5,821 bases of DNA from Prevotellaceae bacterium (lineage in GTDB: Bacteria; Bacteroidota; Bacteroidia; Bacteroidales; UBA932): NCBI GenBank assembly GCA_031259805.1, contig JAIRKX010000178.1:1-5821 (forward strand), written 5' to 3'. The notes under the pieces are model-generated. The model saw only the letters and a program-made list of their open reading frames with translations, was not told where the DNA came from and ran no database searches. The position numbers and the translations under genes were made by a program. Each line of letters opens with the position of its first letter. Positions within the stretch are counted from its first letter, which is position 1. Shown in pieces: positions 1-5,780 of the stretch.

Positions 1-243
1 CACTTGCCGCAGGCACGGAAAACGCGCCCCCACTTGGGAGACACTGTCCGCACGCCCGGAAAACGCGCCCCAAATTGGGAGACACTTTCCGCAGGCACGG
101 AAAATGAACCCCAAATTGGGAGACACTTTCCGCACGCACGGAAAACGCGCCCCACATTGGGAGATACTTTCCGCACGCACGGAAAACGCGCCCCGAATTA
201 GGAGATATTTTCCGCATGCACGGAAACCGTGTCCCAAATTGGG
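1..243. repeat. 41-bp tandem repeat array, about six copies, truncated at the window edge
   Basis: The unit start (GGGAG or a variant) falls at 36, 77, 118, 159, 200 and 241, exactly 41 bp apart. That gives five full copies, 35 bp of an earlier copy at 1-35, and a GGG remnant at 241-243. Each unit carries two hyphenated palindromes: TTTCCG-N6-CGGAAA, and CCCAA-N-TTGGG across the copy junction. The first is perfect in the copies at 77, 118, 159 and 200 and has one mismatch in the other two. The second is perfect at three of the six junctions. Copies differ by only a few bases; the last (200-240) is the most diverged, as is common at array edges. The array is richer in GC than the adjoining promoter region. 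Since 41 is not a multiple of three, the array is unlikely to encode protein. No spacers separate the copies, so it is not CRISPR. Function unknown. Confidence 0.95.
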
Positions 244-262
244 CGCTGTCGTCATCTCCTAT

Positions 263-278
263 TATTTTTGTACCTTTG
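263..278 (+). promoter_or_regulatory. Putative mazG promoter: two adjacent Bacteroidota-type -7 boxes
   Basis: TATTTTTG (263-270) and TACCTTTG (271-278) both fit the TAnnTTTG -7 consensus of the Bacteroidota primary sigma factor. No good TTTG -33 element lies at the expected distance of about 19 bp upstream of either. Transcription would begin near 278-286, leaving an untranslated leader of roughly 25-35 nt before the ATG at 311. That supports the short mazG start. The box begins about 20 bp after the 41-bp array ends. The motif is short and the region T-rich, so chance matches are possible. Confidence 0.45.
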
Positions 279-310
279 ACGCGTCTTACATAAATATATA
301 TACAGTCAAT

Positions 311-1081
311 ATGAAATCAACCTCTTTTAATCGCCTGCTCAGCATTATGGACGAGTTGCGCGAAAAATGTCCGTGGGACCGCGAGCAGACATTCGGCAGC
401 CTTCGCCCGCAAACCATTGAAGAAACCTACGAATTGAGCGACGCCGTCCTGCGGCAAGACTACAATGATATTTGTAAAGAACTCGGCGATGTATTGCTCC
501 ATATTGTGTTCTATGCCAAAATGGGCGAGGAAGAACAACGTTTTACAATCGACGATGTGATTAATAAATTGTGTGAAAAATTGATTTTCCGTCATCCGCA
601 CGTGTTTAGCGAAATCGAAGTAACCGGAGCGGCAGACGTCATTCAGAATTGGGAGCAGTTGAAGTTGAAAGAAAAGAACGGCAACAAAACCGTCCTTTCG
701 GGCGTGCCGGCGAGTTTGCCCTCATTGGTCAAGGCCTACCGGATACAGGACAAAGCGCGTGCCGTAGGGTTCGACTGGGACGTGCGCGAGCAGGTGTGGG
801 ATAAGATAGAGGAAGAACTGAATGAACTGAAAGCAGCGTTGTCCGACGGTACGTCCGAGGACATCGAAGCTGAATTTGGCGATTTGATATTTTCTATTGT
901 CAATGCCGCCCGCCTTTACAACGTCAACCCCGATACGGCATTGGAACATACGAATCATAAATTTATCACGCGGTTTACTTACCTCGAACAGCAAACCATC
1001 CGGCAAGGACGCTCGCTCCGAACCATGACGCTGGATGAAATGAATAAAATCTGGGAAGAAGCAAAAAGAATGGAAGGTTGA
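311..1081 (+). CDS. mazG: MazG, nucleoside triphosphate pyrophosphohydrolase
   Basis: This 256-residue protein is close in length to E. coli MazG (about 263). The family hydrolyses NTPs and dNTPs to the monophosphate and pyrophosphate in the cytosol, clearing aberrant nucleotides and affecting NTP and ppGpp pools. Two MazG repeats are visible. The first has CPWD at 20-23, EETYE at 37-41 and ELGD at 57-60. The second has EEELNEL at 167-173, EFGD at 188-191 and the NHKFITRF stretch around 215-222. These acidic ExxE and ExxD pairs are the Mg-binding, catalytic-type residues. ARAVGFDWD at 149-157 between them is also typical. The frame stays open upstream to an ATG at 104, but those 69 extra residues are mostly translated 41-bp repeat; the ATG at 311 follows the promoter-like boxes and gives the normal length. 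No neighbour shares its strand. It converges with ddl. The gene looks intact. Confidence 0.95.
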   Translation: MKSTSFNRLLSIMDELREKCPWDREQTFGSLRPQTIEETYELSDAVLRQDYNDICKELGDVLLHIVFYAKMGEEEQRFTIDDVINKLCEKLIFRHPHVFSEIEVTGAADVIQNWEQLKLKEKNGNKTVLSGVPASLPSLVKAYRIQDKARAVGFDWDVREQVWDKIEEELNELKAALSDGTSEDIEAEFGDLIFSIVNAARLYNVNPDTALEHTNHKFITRFTYLEQQTIRQGRSLRTMTLDEMNKIWEEAKRMEG

Positions 1082-1121
1082 AAGTGGAAAGTGGAAAGTG
1101 GAAAGTGGAAAATTGAAAATG
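1073..1121. repeat. Heptamer tandem repeat (GAAAGTG) between the mazG and ddl 3' ends
   Basis: Four perfect GAAAGTG units run from 1080 to 1107, followed by GAAAATT (1108-1114) and GAAAATG (1115-1121). A degenerate unit, GAAGGTT, precedes them at 1073-1079. The mazG stop codon (TGA, 1079-1081) lies inside the tract, so the repeat begins in the last codons of the gene and fills most of the 57-bp convergent spacer. Copy-number change by slippage after the stop would alter only untranslated sequence. From memory, similar GAAAGTG/GAAAATT tracts are common between genes in Bacteroidales. Confidence 0.9.
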
Positions 1122-1143
1122 GCTTGCGGTGGCAACTTTCAAC
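1077..1143. other. Inverted repeat spanning both convergent stop codons
   Basis: GTTGAAAGT at 1077-1085 is the exact reverse complement of ACTTTCAAC at 1135-1143, so a 9-bp stem could form around a 49-nt loop holding the heptamer tract. The arms contain the mazG stop (1079-1081) and the ddl stop (complement of 1139-1141). It could end transcription from either side. However, the loop is long, no T-tract follows, and other GAAAGT units could pair with the same right arm. No better terminator is visible for either gene. Confidence 0.3.
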
Positions 1144-2125
1144 GCTCGACCCTCTCCAGCGTTTCCTCAATCAACCACGTACAGACGTCGCGCAGGGCAA
1201 TGCCGGCGGCGCGCAGTTGCTGCGGTACAATGCTGGCCTGCGACAGGCCGGGAATCGTATTTATTTCGAGAAAGTAAATCACCTCGTCGCGCACGATATA
1301 GTCGATGCGCACAATGCCGCGACAATTCAAATAATCATAAATAAGCGACGACTGCTCGGTGAGGCGTTGCGCCAGCGCCGGCGTAATATCCGCCGGTGTG
1401 ATTTCGGAACTCCTGCCCTTGTATTTCGCTTCGTAGTCGAAAAATTCGTTGTATGAAATGATTTCCGTTACCGGCAACACCTTCGTCCGGCCAGCTGCTT
1501 TAAAAACGCCCTGCTGTAATTCGCGCCCTTCGATAAAGGCTTCGGCAATCACCGTGTCGCTTTCGGCGAAAGCCGCAGCAAAAGCAGCAGGCAGGTCTTT
1601 TTCGCTCTTGACTTTCGTTACCCCGCAACTGCTCCCACTGGCATTCGGCTTAACAAACAACGGCAGCCCTAACCGTTGCGTTAACGCGCAGTAATCAACC
1701 GGTCGGTTTCTTGCCACATATACCTCGTCGGCAAGTTGCACGCCGGTATCGCGCAAGAAACACTTCGTAGCATATTTGTTAAACGTCAGCATAGACACAA
1801 AGGCGTCGCACGACGTGTAAGGGATGTGTAGCATCTCGAAATACGACTGCAGCAGGCCGTCCTCGCCGGGCGAGCCGTGGATGACAATAAACGCGCAGTC
1901 AAACGCTATTTTTTCGCCGCGACAGGTAAAGCTAAAATCCGATTTGTCGATTTCCGTCGTTTCGCACCCGCCGTCGAGTTGTACCGTCCAGTCAACGCCC
2001 CTCAACAACACCTCGTAGACGTTGTAGCGCGTCCGATCGATATGGACGCTCACTTGCTTGCCGCTGTCTATCGATACCTCAAATTCTGAAGAATTACCTC
2101 CGTAAATAACCGCTATGTTTTTCAT
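1139..2125 (-). CDS. ddl: D-alanine--D-alanine ligase
   Basis: This cytosolic ATP-grasp enzyme joins two D-alanines with ATP to make the dipeptide that ends the peptidoglycan stem. The 328 residues are close to the family's usual 300-370. The N-terminal fold has YGGNSSEFEVS at 8-18, with Glu14 in the place of the catalytic Glu, and HGSPGEDG at 83-90. The ATP-grasp part has K117, the nucleotide-binding FVKPNASGSSCGV at 157-169 and EAFIEGREL at 195-203. Tyr231 in FDYEAKY fits a D-Ala-D-Ala ligase rather than a VanA-type D-lactate ligase. The metal-binding EINTIPG is at 287-293 and SIVPQ at 298-302. The ATG at 2125 gives the canonical MKNIAVIYGG start; four more codons back to a TTG at 2137 are possible but unneeded. 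It is the last gene of the operon, 62 bp after rluD, and converges with mazG. It should be essential. Confidence 0.95.
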   Translation of the reverse strand: MKNIAVIYGGNSSEFEVSIDSGKQVSVHIDRTRYNVYEVLLRGVDWTVQLDGGCETTEIDKSDFSFTCRGEKIAFDCAFIVIHGSPGEDGLLQSYFEMLHIPYTSCDAFVSMLTFNKYATKCFLRDTGVQLADEVYVARNRPVDYCALTQRLGLPLFVKPNASGSSCGVTKVKSEKDLPAAFAAAFAESDTVIAEAFIEGRELQQGVFKAAGRTKVLPVTEIISYNEFFDYEAKYKGRSSEITPADITPALAQRLTEQSSLIYDYLNCRGIVRIDYIVRDEVIYFLEINTIPGLSQASIVPQQLRAAGIALRDVCTWLIEETLERVER

Positions 2126-2187
2126 CGTATCGTACAAAAAATTTAATCTTCCTTTCTACCCCCATTTTGTCCACCCGCAGGCAATGC

Positions 2188-3216
2188 TTAATTCTCCGTC
2201 ATTCCTATTATTTTCTCATCGACGGACGGCTTGTAATTGCGCCATTTTTCCAACATCCGGGAAAAATCGTCGGGCAGTGGCGACTCGAACATCATTTCTT
2301 CATTGGTGGTCGGATGCACAAAACCCAGCAATCGTGCGTGCAGCGCCTGCCGCGGCATAATTTCAAAACAATTTGTGATAAACTGCTTGTACTTGCTGAA
2401 CACCGTTCCCTTGCGGATGGCGTCACCGCCGTAACGCTCGTCGTTGAACAGCGGATGACCGATATGGCTCATGTGTACACGTATCTGATGCGTGCGACCG
2501 GTTTCCAGACGACATTCTATCAACGTTACATAACCGAACCGCTCCAGCACCCGATAGTGCGTTATGGCATACCGACCGACGTTTTCGTCGTGAAATACTT
2601 TGAATCGCAGTCGGTCGTTCGGGTCGCGTCCGATGTTAGCGGTAATCGTGCCTTCGTCCTGCTGCACATTGCCCCACACCAGCGCCATATACAACCGCTT
2701 CGACGTGTGCGCCGAAAACTGATTCGACAGAAACATCAGCGCCTCTTCAGTTTTAGCTACCACCAACGCACCCGACGTATCCTTGTCGATCCGGTGCACC
2801 AGAAAGGCTTTTTCGTGCTTCATCTGACCATGATACACCAGCCCGTTCAGCAATGTACCCGAATAATTGCCATGCCCGGGATGCACCACCATATTCGGCG
2901 GTTTATCGACCACCAACAGCGTGTCGTCTTCATATAAAATAGTGAGCGGAATGTCTTCGGGCAGGACTTCGACGCCACGCCGCTCGAAAGGCATCACGAT
3001 GCGTATTTCGTCGTTCGACTTAACCTGATAGCTCGACTTTACGGGCTTGTTGTTTACAATAATATAATTCGCATCGGCGGCGGCCTGTATACGATTGCGC
3101 GAAATACCCGCAATATGCACCACCAAGTATTTATCTATACGAATAGCCGATTGTCGCCTGTCCACCGTGAAATGATAATGTTCGTACAGCACGGATGCGG
3201 CAGATTCATTCGGCAT
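2188..3216 (-). CDS. rluD: RluA/RluD-family 23S rRNA pseudouridine synthase
   Basis: The predicted enzyme isomerises uridines to pseudouridine in RNA; RluD modifies helix 69 of 23S rRNA, which matters for ribosome assembly and function. The 342-residue product starts with an S4-type RNA-binding domain (about 24-75, RIDKYLV...SRNRIQ). The catalytic domain follows (about 90-320), with VVDKPPNMVVHPG at 102-114, the HRIDKDTSG motif at 141-149 holding the catalytic Asp144, and RTHQIRVH at 241-248. S4 plus this motif fits RluD or RluC better than RluA, which lacks S4, but the exact target uridines cannot be read from sequence. The ATG at 3216 (MPNES) is chosen because the frame upstream has no ATG until deep inside the PASTA gene and the S4 domain sits at the usual distance. 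It lies 41 bp after the PASTA gene and 62 bp before ddl, so it is probably cotranscribed. It looks intact. Confidence 0.92.
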   Translation of the reverse strand: MPNESAASVLYEHYHFTVDRRQSAIRIDKYLVVHIAGISRNRIQAAADANYIIVNNKPVKSSYQVKSNDEIRIVMPFERRGVEVLPEDIPLTILYEDDTLLVVDKPPNMVVHPGHGNYSGTLLNGLVYHGQMKHEKAFLVHRIDKDTSGALVVAKTEEALMFLSNQFSAHTSKRLYMALVWGNVQQDEGTITANIGRDPNDRLRFKVFHDENVGRYAITHYRVLERFGYVTLIECRLETGRTHQIRVHMSHIGHPLFNDERYGGDAIRKGTVFSKYKQFITNCFEIMPRQALHARLLGFVHPTTNEEMMFESPLPDDFSRMLEKWRNYKPSVDEKIIGMTEN

Positions 3217-3257
3217 CGTAGTATCGTTTTTAATCTCCAATATCTTAAAATGTATGA

Positions 3258-4085
3258 TTACTCCTCGTTTTCCAATCGCAAATACACATCGACCCTCGTG
3301 CCCAGCGGCCAAATCATCGAGAGAGACGGTGCGGGCGACTGCCTGTAAATGCGCGCCGCCAGCGAATCGGTATAATTCGTAATGTTAATATCGTAATGAA
3401 ATCCCACGTTCAAAGAATGATCCAGCAACACGTCTTTAGCCGTTTCGGCCGACATGCCGACAGTTACCGGAATTGTGGTATATTGCCCGTTCTGGTTGAG
3501 GTTCAGTCCCAGTACCAAATCAATTTCGCTGCCGGCATCGAGTTGCATGTTGATTTCAACCGGCAGTCCATCGTAATACTGTTCCATCACCTGATTGGTC
3601 GCTATATCCGAAATGTAGCGCAATCGCCCGACGGTTAAGCCCTGCGACACAAGTACCGATTTCGCTTGTCGCAATGAATACCCGACCACATCGGGTGCTG
3701 TTACTCGTCGCGGCGTCGTCGCATTGATCGTAAGCAGCACGCGACGGTTATCCTTCACCTGCGCATATGCCTCGGGCACCTGCCGAAACACCGACCCGCG
3801 CGGACGATACGGCACAAATACCGAGTCGATGACCTCGACCCGCAAATGCTTTTCTTGTCCGATAGCGACCGCTTCTTCGACCGTCATGCCGGTAAAATCG
3901 GGCACAGGGAACGATTTTCCGTGTTGTGTCCCCACTTGCAACGCATAGCTGACGACGATAATCAGCGCAAAAAAAACAGTCACCGCATACAGCAAATGAC
4001 GAACAATCATGTTCGCCCACAGCCGACACAGCAAATTTTTCTTTTCTTTTTTATGTACACGTTGAGGCATTTTTTCGTTCTCCAT
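3258..4085 (-). CDS. Membrane-anchored PASTA-domain protein without a kinase domain
   Basis: This 275-residue protein has a Lys/Arg-rich cytosolic N-terminus (1-29), one membrane segment at about 28-49 (HLLYAVTVFFALIIVV core), and three PASTA-like repeats facing the periplasm. The repeats cover about 58-122 (FPVPDFTGMTVEEA), 127-193 (VTAPDVVGYSLRQA) and 202-271 (TTIPVTVGMSAETA). Each opens with the typical P-hydrophobic-G-M/Y-S/T-x-x-x-A pattern and ends in a beta-strand. PASTA domains are known from Ser/Thr kinases and penicillin-binding proteins, where they bind or sense peptidoglycan. Here there is neither kinase nor transpeptidase domain, so role and ligand are inference. It begins 3 bp after the nupG stop, which suggests translational coupling, and lies two genes upstream of ddl, in keeping with a cell-wall role. 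A second ATG (Met6) has GGAG nine bases ahead of it and is an alternative start. Confidence 0.9.
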   Translation of the reverse strand: MENEKMPQRVHKKEKKNLLCRLWANMIVRHLLYAVTVFFALIIVVSYALQVGTQHGKSFPVPDFTGMTVEEAVAIGQEKHLRVEVIDSVFVPYRPRGSVFRQVPEAYAQVKDNRRVLLTINATTPRRVTAPDVVGYSLRQAKSVLVSQGLTVGRLRYISDIATNQVMEQYYDGLPVEINMQLDAGSEIDLVLGLNLNQNGQYTTIPVTVGMSAETAKDVLLDHSLNVGFHYDINITNYTDSLAARIYRQSPAPSLSMIWPLGTRVDVYLRLENEE

Positions 4086-4088
4086 TTC

Positions 4089-5360
4089 TTAATAATTCCT
4101 AATTCTTACTTCCCTCCGGTGTTTATATTTAAATGCAATGGCAAAAGCAATAGCAATGATCAGCGCATATCCGGCAAAAATGAACCATGCCGAGGCCCAG
4201 TCGGGTGTCAAACTATTGTCAGGCGCAAAATGGTTGATTACCACCTGTGCCCCGTAGTTGCCGATAATAGCGCCTAAGCCGTTAGTAACCATCATCAACA
4301 TCCCTTGTGCACTGGCGCGGAATTTGCTCGGTGTTTCCTTTTCGATAAACAGCGAACCGGAAATATTGAAAAAGTCGAACGCCATCCCGTAGATAATCAT
4401 TGACAATGTCAGCCACACCATACCATACGCGGGATCGCCGATGCCAAACAGCCCGAAACGCAGCACCCACGCAATCATACTCATCAGCATCACGATTTTG
4501 ATCCCGAACCGCCGCAGGAAAAACGGGATAGCAAGGATAAACAGCGCTTCGGATATTTGCGAAAGCGATAAAAAGATATTGTCGTATCGAACGGCAAACG
4601 TAGCGCTATATATATCTCCATAAATTCTCGCATCGCCGAAATGCCCGATAAATTTACTACCATACGAGTTGGTTATCTGCAAACAGACGCCCAGCAGTAC
4701 GGCAAAGAGGAAAAAGACGGCCATTTTCCGTTCTTTCAGTAGCACCAACGCATCCAGCCCGAGCGTGGTCATCAGCGAACTGCCTTTTTTCGTCTTCACC
4801 GGTGGTGAGGGCGGTAGAGTAAATACATATAAACCAAGGAACAGCGCAGCCCCGGCAGCCAGCAGCAATTGGTTCGGACTCGTGCCCCAGCCCGCTAGAT
4901 TGACCACCCACATAGCGACGATAAACCCGACTGTTCCCCATACGCGAATCGGCGGAAAGTCCTTGACCGTATCCATACGGTTAGCGGCCATAATGCTGTA
5001 ACAAACCGAATAGCTCAGCCCGATAGTCGGCATAAATACCATTGCATTGAGAAACATGTACAGATAAAGATAGTTGAAATCGTCGACCCCCGACGCTTTG
5101 GATGCCATAAACAAACAGACGGCACTCAGTATATGCAAAATCCCAAGCAGCCGCTCCGAGTTAACCCACCGGTCGGCAATAATCCCGACAATCGTCGGCA
5201 TAATGAACGAAGCGATCCCCGCTGTAGCAAATAGCGTACCGATGTAGTCTCCCATTCCCATGCTGCTACTGCTCATGTATTTTCCAAATGAAATAAGCCA
5301 CGCCCCCCAAATAAAAAACTCGAGAAACTGCGTGATAATAAGACGAAATTTTAGATTCAT
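4089..5360 (-). CDS. nupG: NupG-type nucleoside:H+ symporter (MFS)
   Basis: This 423-residue, very hydrophobic protein fits 12 membrane helices and the length of E. coli NupG/XapB (about 418), which bring nucleosides across the inner membrane with protons. The N-terminus MNLKFRLIITQFLEFFIWGAW closely resembles NupG. Further hallmarks are SLSQISEALFILAIPFFLRRFGIK at 265-288 (key residues SQISE and the FGIK turn), YGMAFDFFNISGSLFIEKE at 324-341, RASAQGM at 348-354 and the basic end FKYKHR at 410-415. The loop between the two halves (about 183-212) is rich in Pro, Lys and Ser. The first ATG after the promoter-like box is used; no other start is needed. It heads the minus-strand operon and ends 3 bp before the PASTA gene. 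A nucleoside transporter ahead of cell-wall and rRNA-modification genes has no obvious functional link. Substrate range is not readable from sequence. Confidence 0.93.
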   Translation of the reverse strand: MNLKFRLIITQFLEFFIWGAWLISFGKYMSSSSMGMGDYIGTLFATAGIASFIMPTIVGIIADRWVNSERLLGILHILSAVCLFMASKASGVDDFNYLYLYMFLNAMVFMPTIGLSYSVCYSIMAANRMDTVKDFPPIRVWGTVGFIVAMWVVNLAGWGTSPNQLLLAAGAALFLGLYVFTLPPSPPVKTKKGSSLMTTLGLDALVLLKERKMAVFFLFAVLLGVCLQITNSYGSKFIGHFGDARIYGDIYSATFAVRYDNIFLSLSQISEALFILAIPFFLRRFGIKIVMLMSMIAWVLRFGLFGIGDPAYGMVWLTLSMIIYGMAFDFFNISGSLFIEKETPSKFRASAQGMLMMVTNGLGAIIGNYGAQVVINHFAPDNSLTPDWASAWFIFAGYALIIAIAFAIAFKYKHRREVRIRNY

Positions 5361-5385
5361 GACTTTTAAATATGTTATATTTTTG

Positions 5386-5393
5386 CAAATATA
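5386..5393 (-). promoter_or_regulatory. Putative -7 box of the nupG-PASTA-rluD-ddl operon
   Basis: On the minus strand the box reads TATATTTG, a full match to TAnnTTTG, and lies 25 bp upstream of the nupG ATG. I see no TTTG at the expected -33 distance. Transcription would start around 5380, leaving a leader of about 20 nt. No other promoter-like site is obvious in the short gaps inside the operon. On the + strand, TATTTTTG at 5378-5385 matches the same consensus, so divergent transcription into the gene-free stretch is conceivable. Confidence 0.45.
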
Positions 5394-5419
5394 AGAAAAT
5401 TCACTGAACTTTGAATAGT

Positions 5420-5447
5420 GGATTTCGGATTTTAGATCTTGGATTTT
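5420..5447. repeat. Degenerate heptamer tract (GGATTTT), four units
   Basis: Units begin at 5420 (GGATTTC), 5427 (GGATTTT), 5434 (AGATCTT) and 5441 (GGATTTT), a strict 7-bp period. The unit sequence differs from the GAAAGTG tract at 1080-1121, but the period is the same. The tract lies in the gene-free stretch upstream of nupG and ends against a 17-bp tandem duplication. Confidence 0.6.
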
Positions 5448-5479
5448 GTCTGAACTGTTGATTTGTCTGAGTTGTTGAT
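5446..5479. repeat. 17-bp tandem duplication
   Basis: TTGTCTGAACTGTTGAT at 5446-5462 is followed directly by TTGTCTGAGTTGTTGAT at 5463-5479; 15 of 17 bases are identical. The next four bases, TTGT, could begin a third copy. It overlaps the end of the GGATTTT tract by two bases. There is no open reading frame across it and no sign of function. It is most likely simple intergenic repeat sequence. Confidence 0.85.
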
Positions 5480-5499
5480 TTGTTGCCCGCTTTATGCAC

Positions 5500-5527
5500 C
5501 ACTTCCTACGCTTTACGTATCACGTAT
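5500..5527. repeat. Weak third 7-bp-period tract (TACGTAT-like)
   Basis: YAC trinucleotides recur exactly every 7 bp at 5500, 5507, 5514 and 5521, and the last two units, TACGTAT (5514-5520) and CACGTAT (5521-5527), are nearly identical. The earlier units are very degenerate, so the period is suggestive only. Confidence 0.45.
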
Positions 5528-5561
5528 TGAGCATAGGCCTGTAGCCAGTCGTGGTCAGAAG

Positions 5562-5598
5562 AAAATAATTAGCTAGCACACAGGTGCTATTATTTTTT
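5562..5598 (+). terminator. Orphan hairpin with T-tract, intrinsic-terminator-like
   Basis: TAGCAC (5574-5579) pairs with GTGCTA (5584-5589) around the 4-base loop ACAG. AAAATAA (5562-5568) can pair with TTATTTT (5590-5596) after a 5-base bulge. The six Ts at 5593-5598 give the look of a rho-independent terminator read on the + strand. No + strand gene lies upstream of it here, since nupG reads away. It may end readthrough or a small RNA, or shield the probable transposase gene at 5781. The stem is modest in GC content, and it could instead be part of an insertion-sequence end. Confidence 0.5.
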
Positions 5599-5780
5599 CA
5601 GGACTGTCAACAAATATAAAACAGTTCATTATCAATATATTTCATGTAGTATAGCATATAGTTGTTCCTTGAAATTGTCTTACGACACTGGCTGTTAATA
5701 AAATTCTGATAAAAAGAGTCGAAAAAATTTGCAAGATATTGTACATTTACGGCAAGAAATCAGGCAAAAAGAATAAAAAA
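5599..5780. other. AT-rich non-coding leader before the right-edge reading frame
   Basis: No reading frame of note exists here on either strand. ACTGT (5603-5607) and ACAGT (5621-5625) form a short inverted repeat just after the hairpin, so CAGGACTGTCAAC (5599-5611) could mark the left end of an insertion sequence. I cannot confirm this because the other end lies outside the window. The remainder is AT-rich with no tRNA-like or riboswitch-like fold that I can recognise. Confidence 0.35.
5742..5749 (+). promoter_or_regulatory. Weak -7-like box before the right-edge reading frame
   Basis: TACATTTA matches seven of eight positions of TAnnTTTG and lies 31 bp upstream of the ATG at 5781, the same spacing as the candidate boxes for mazG and nupG. 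No -33 element is visible at the expected distance. This is weak evidence in such AT-rich sequence. Confidence 0.25.

Noticed and set aside
4..201. 65-residue protein across the tandem array
   Set aside because: It is entirely translated 41-bp repeat, shifts frame from copy to copy, and ends where a repeat mutation makes a TAG.
1..243. CRISPR array
   Set aside because: The 41-bp copies abut with no unique spacers between them, and no cas gene is present.
1139..2125. VanA-type D-Ala-D-Lac resistance ligase
   Set aside because: Tyr231 in the FDYEAKY context and the lack of vanH or vanX neighbours fit a housekeeping Ddl.
2126..2137. Longer ddl start at TTG
   Set aside because: The ATG at 2125 gives the canonical MKNIAVIYGG start of Ddl; the extra four residues add nothing recognisable.
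2167..2937. 256-residue + strand frame
   Set aside because: It is a shadow of rluD on the opposite strand, His- and Arg-rich with no recognisable domain.
3217..3312. N-terminal extension of rluD into the PASTA gene
   Set aside because: It would overlap the PASTA coding end by 55 bp and carries no S4-domain or other family sequence; the ATG at 3216 fits better.
5528..5560. Possible gene remnant or tRNA fragment
   Set aside because: It has no cloverleaf, no reading frame and no recognisable peptide; the AGGCCT palindrome is too short to mean much.
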